NCBI GenBank assembly: GCA_001274695.2
Contig: LARU01000004.1
Span: forward strand, 930,001 to 994,000
Direction: 5' to 3'
Source of the DNA: Azoarcus sp. PA01
GTDB lineage: Bacteria > Pseudomonadota > Gammaproteobacteria > Burkholderiales > Rhodocyclaceae
DNA: 64,000 nucleotides
Shown here: positions 63,775 to 64,000 of the stretch, piece by piece
Numbering within the stretch: position 1 is the stretch's first letter
Layout of the letters: each line of letters begins with the position of its first letter
Made by a program: the position numbers and the translations under genes
Notes under the pieces: generated by a model
Databases searched by the model: none
Told to the model about the DNA's origin: nothing
The model's input: the letters and a program-made list of their open reading frames with translations, nothing else

Positions 63775-64000
63775 ATGCTTATCGACTTTTTTCTGCATTT
63801 GAAAGCGGGGCAGCTCAAGGTGTCCACTCGCGAGTTCCTGACGCTGCTCGAAGGACTGCGTGACGGCGCCTGCAGCCACAGCATCGACGAATTCTATTTC
63901 TACGCCCGCACCTGTCTCGTCAAGGACGAATCCCATTACGACCGTTTCGACGCGGCGTTCGGGAGCTACTTCAACGGCGTCACCGAAATTCCCGGGCTCG
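63775..64000 (+). CDS. VWA (CoxE-like) protein, N-terminal part
   Basis: The first 75 codons only; the gene runs off the right edge. The start MLIDFFLHLKAGQLKVSTRE, then FLTLLEGLRDGACSHSIDEF and KDESHYDRFDAAFGSYF, is typical of CoxE-like VWA proteins (DUF58/YeaH-unrelated, associated with MoxR). GGAG lies before the ATG. The metal-ion site would be downstream of the window. Works with the preceding MoxR ATPase by family precedent. Confidence 0.88.
   Translation, partial: MLIDFFLHLKAGQLKVSTREFLTLLEGLRDGACSHSIDEFYFYARTCLVKDESHYDRFDAAFGSYFNGVTEIPGL

Overview
The window is a high-GC, gene-dense piece of a betaproteobacterial chromosome. Gene content and protein sequences point to the Azoarcus/Aromatoleum/Thauera group (Rhodocyclales): a tungsten aldehyde oxidoreductase (AOR) operon with its own NADH-type flavoprotein subunit, an aromatic-acid type MFS carrier, an rnfABCDGE-nth cluster, an alaA/hom/thrC set and fbpABC iron transport. 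The genus is inferred from these protein families and from memory; no database search was run.

Left part (1-15 kb): tungstate uptake (tupB, cut by the window edge), a DUF502 membrane protein, and an AOR operon read leftward (aorA-aorB-aorC-aorD plus a small last gene). That last gene is split by a complete 1313-bp IS3-family element with 25-bp inverted repeats and a 3-bp target duplication. Next come a small lipoprotein, a complete arsenic operon (arsR-arsC-arsD-arsA-acr3) with a recognisable promoter/operator, a solitary TRAP solute receptor and an AAHS-type MFS carrier.

Middle (15-44 kb): a Suv3-like helicase broken by a one-base frameshift in a G run, small DUF genes, tRNA-Val(TAC), the protein quality-control block lon-clpX-clpP-tig (lon has a sigma-32-like promoter), the stress triad prkA-yeaH-spoVR, NAD metabolism (nnrDE, nadC), and amino-acid biosynthesis (thrC, hom, alaA). 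A soluble chemoreceptor with a sigma-28-like promoter and an aldehyde dehydrogenase separate hom from thrC. A perfect 14-bp inverted repeat brackets a -10 element upstream of the Mth938/bcp/phoH genes.

Right part (44-64 kb): a translationally coupled trio (cNMP/CBS/DUF294 nucleotidyltransferase, a DEDDh exonuclease homologue lacking two catalytic aspartates, NlpC/P60 peptidase); a ferric-iron transport locus (fbpA, fbpB, fbpC in three transcription units with Fur-like boxes, plus cysteine-rich or receiver-like small proteins); the N-degron transferases aat and bpt; pyrD; rnfABCDGE-nth; DUF1841; two small cytochromes c; and a MoxR ATPase with a CoxE-like VWA protein running off the right edge.

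Functionally, AOR and Rnf both handle low-potential electrons (ferredoxin/NAD), and tupB next to the AOR genes supplies the tungsten the enzyme needs. Many gene pairs overlap by ATGA (arsR/arsC, yeaH/spoVR, CBS/exo/NlpC, fbpC/aat, rnfB/rnfC, rnfD/rnfG, the two cytochromes), so translation is tightly coupled. I saw no CRISPR array, rRNA, prophage or integron.
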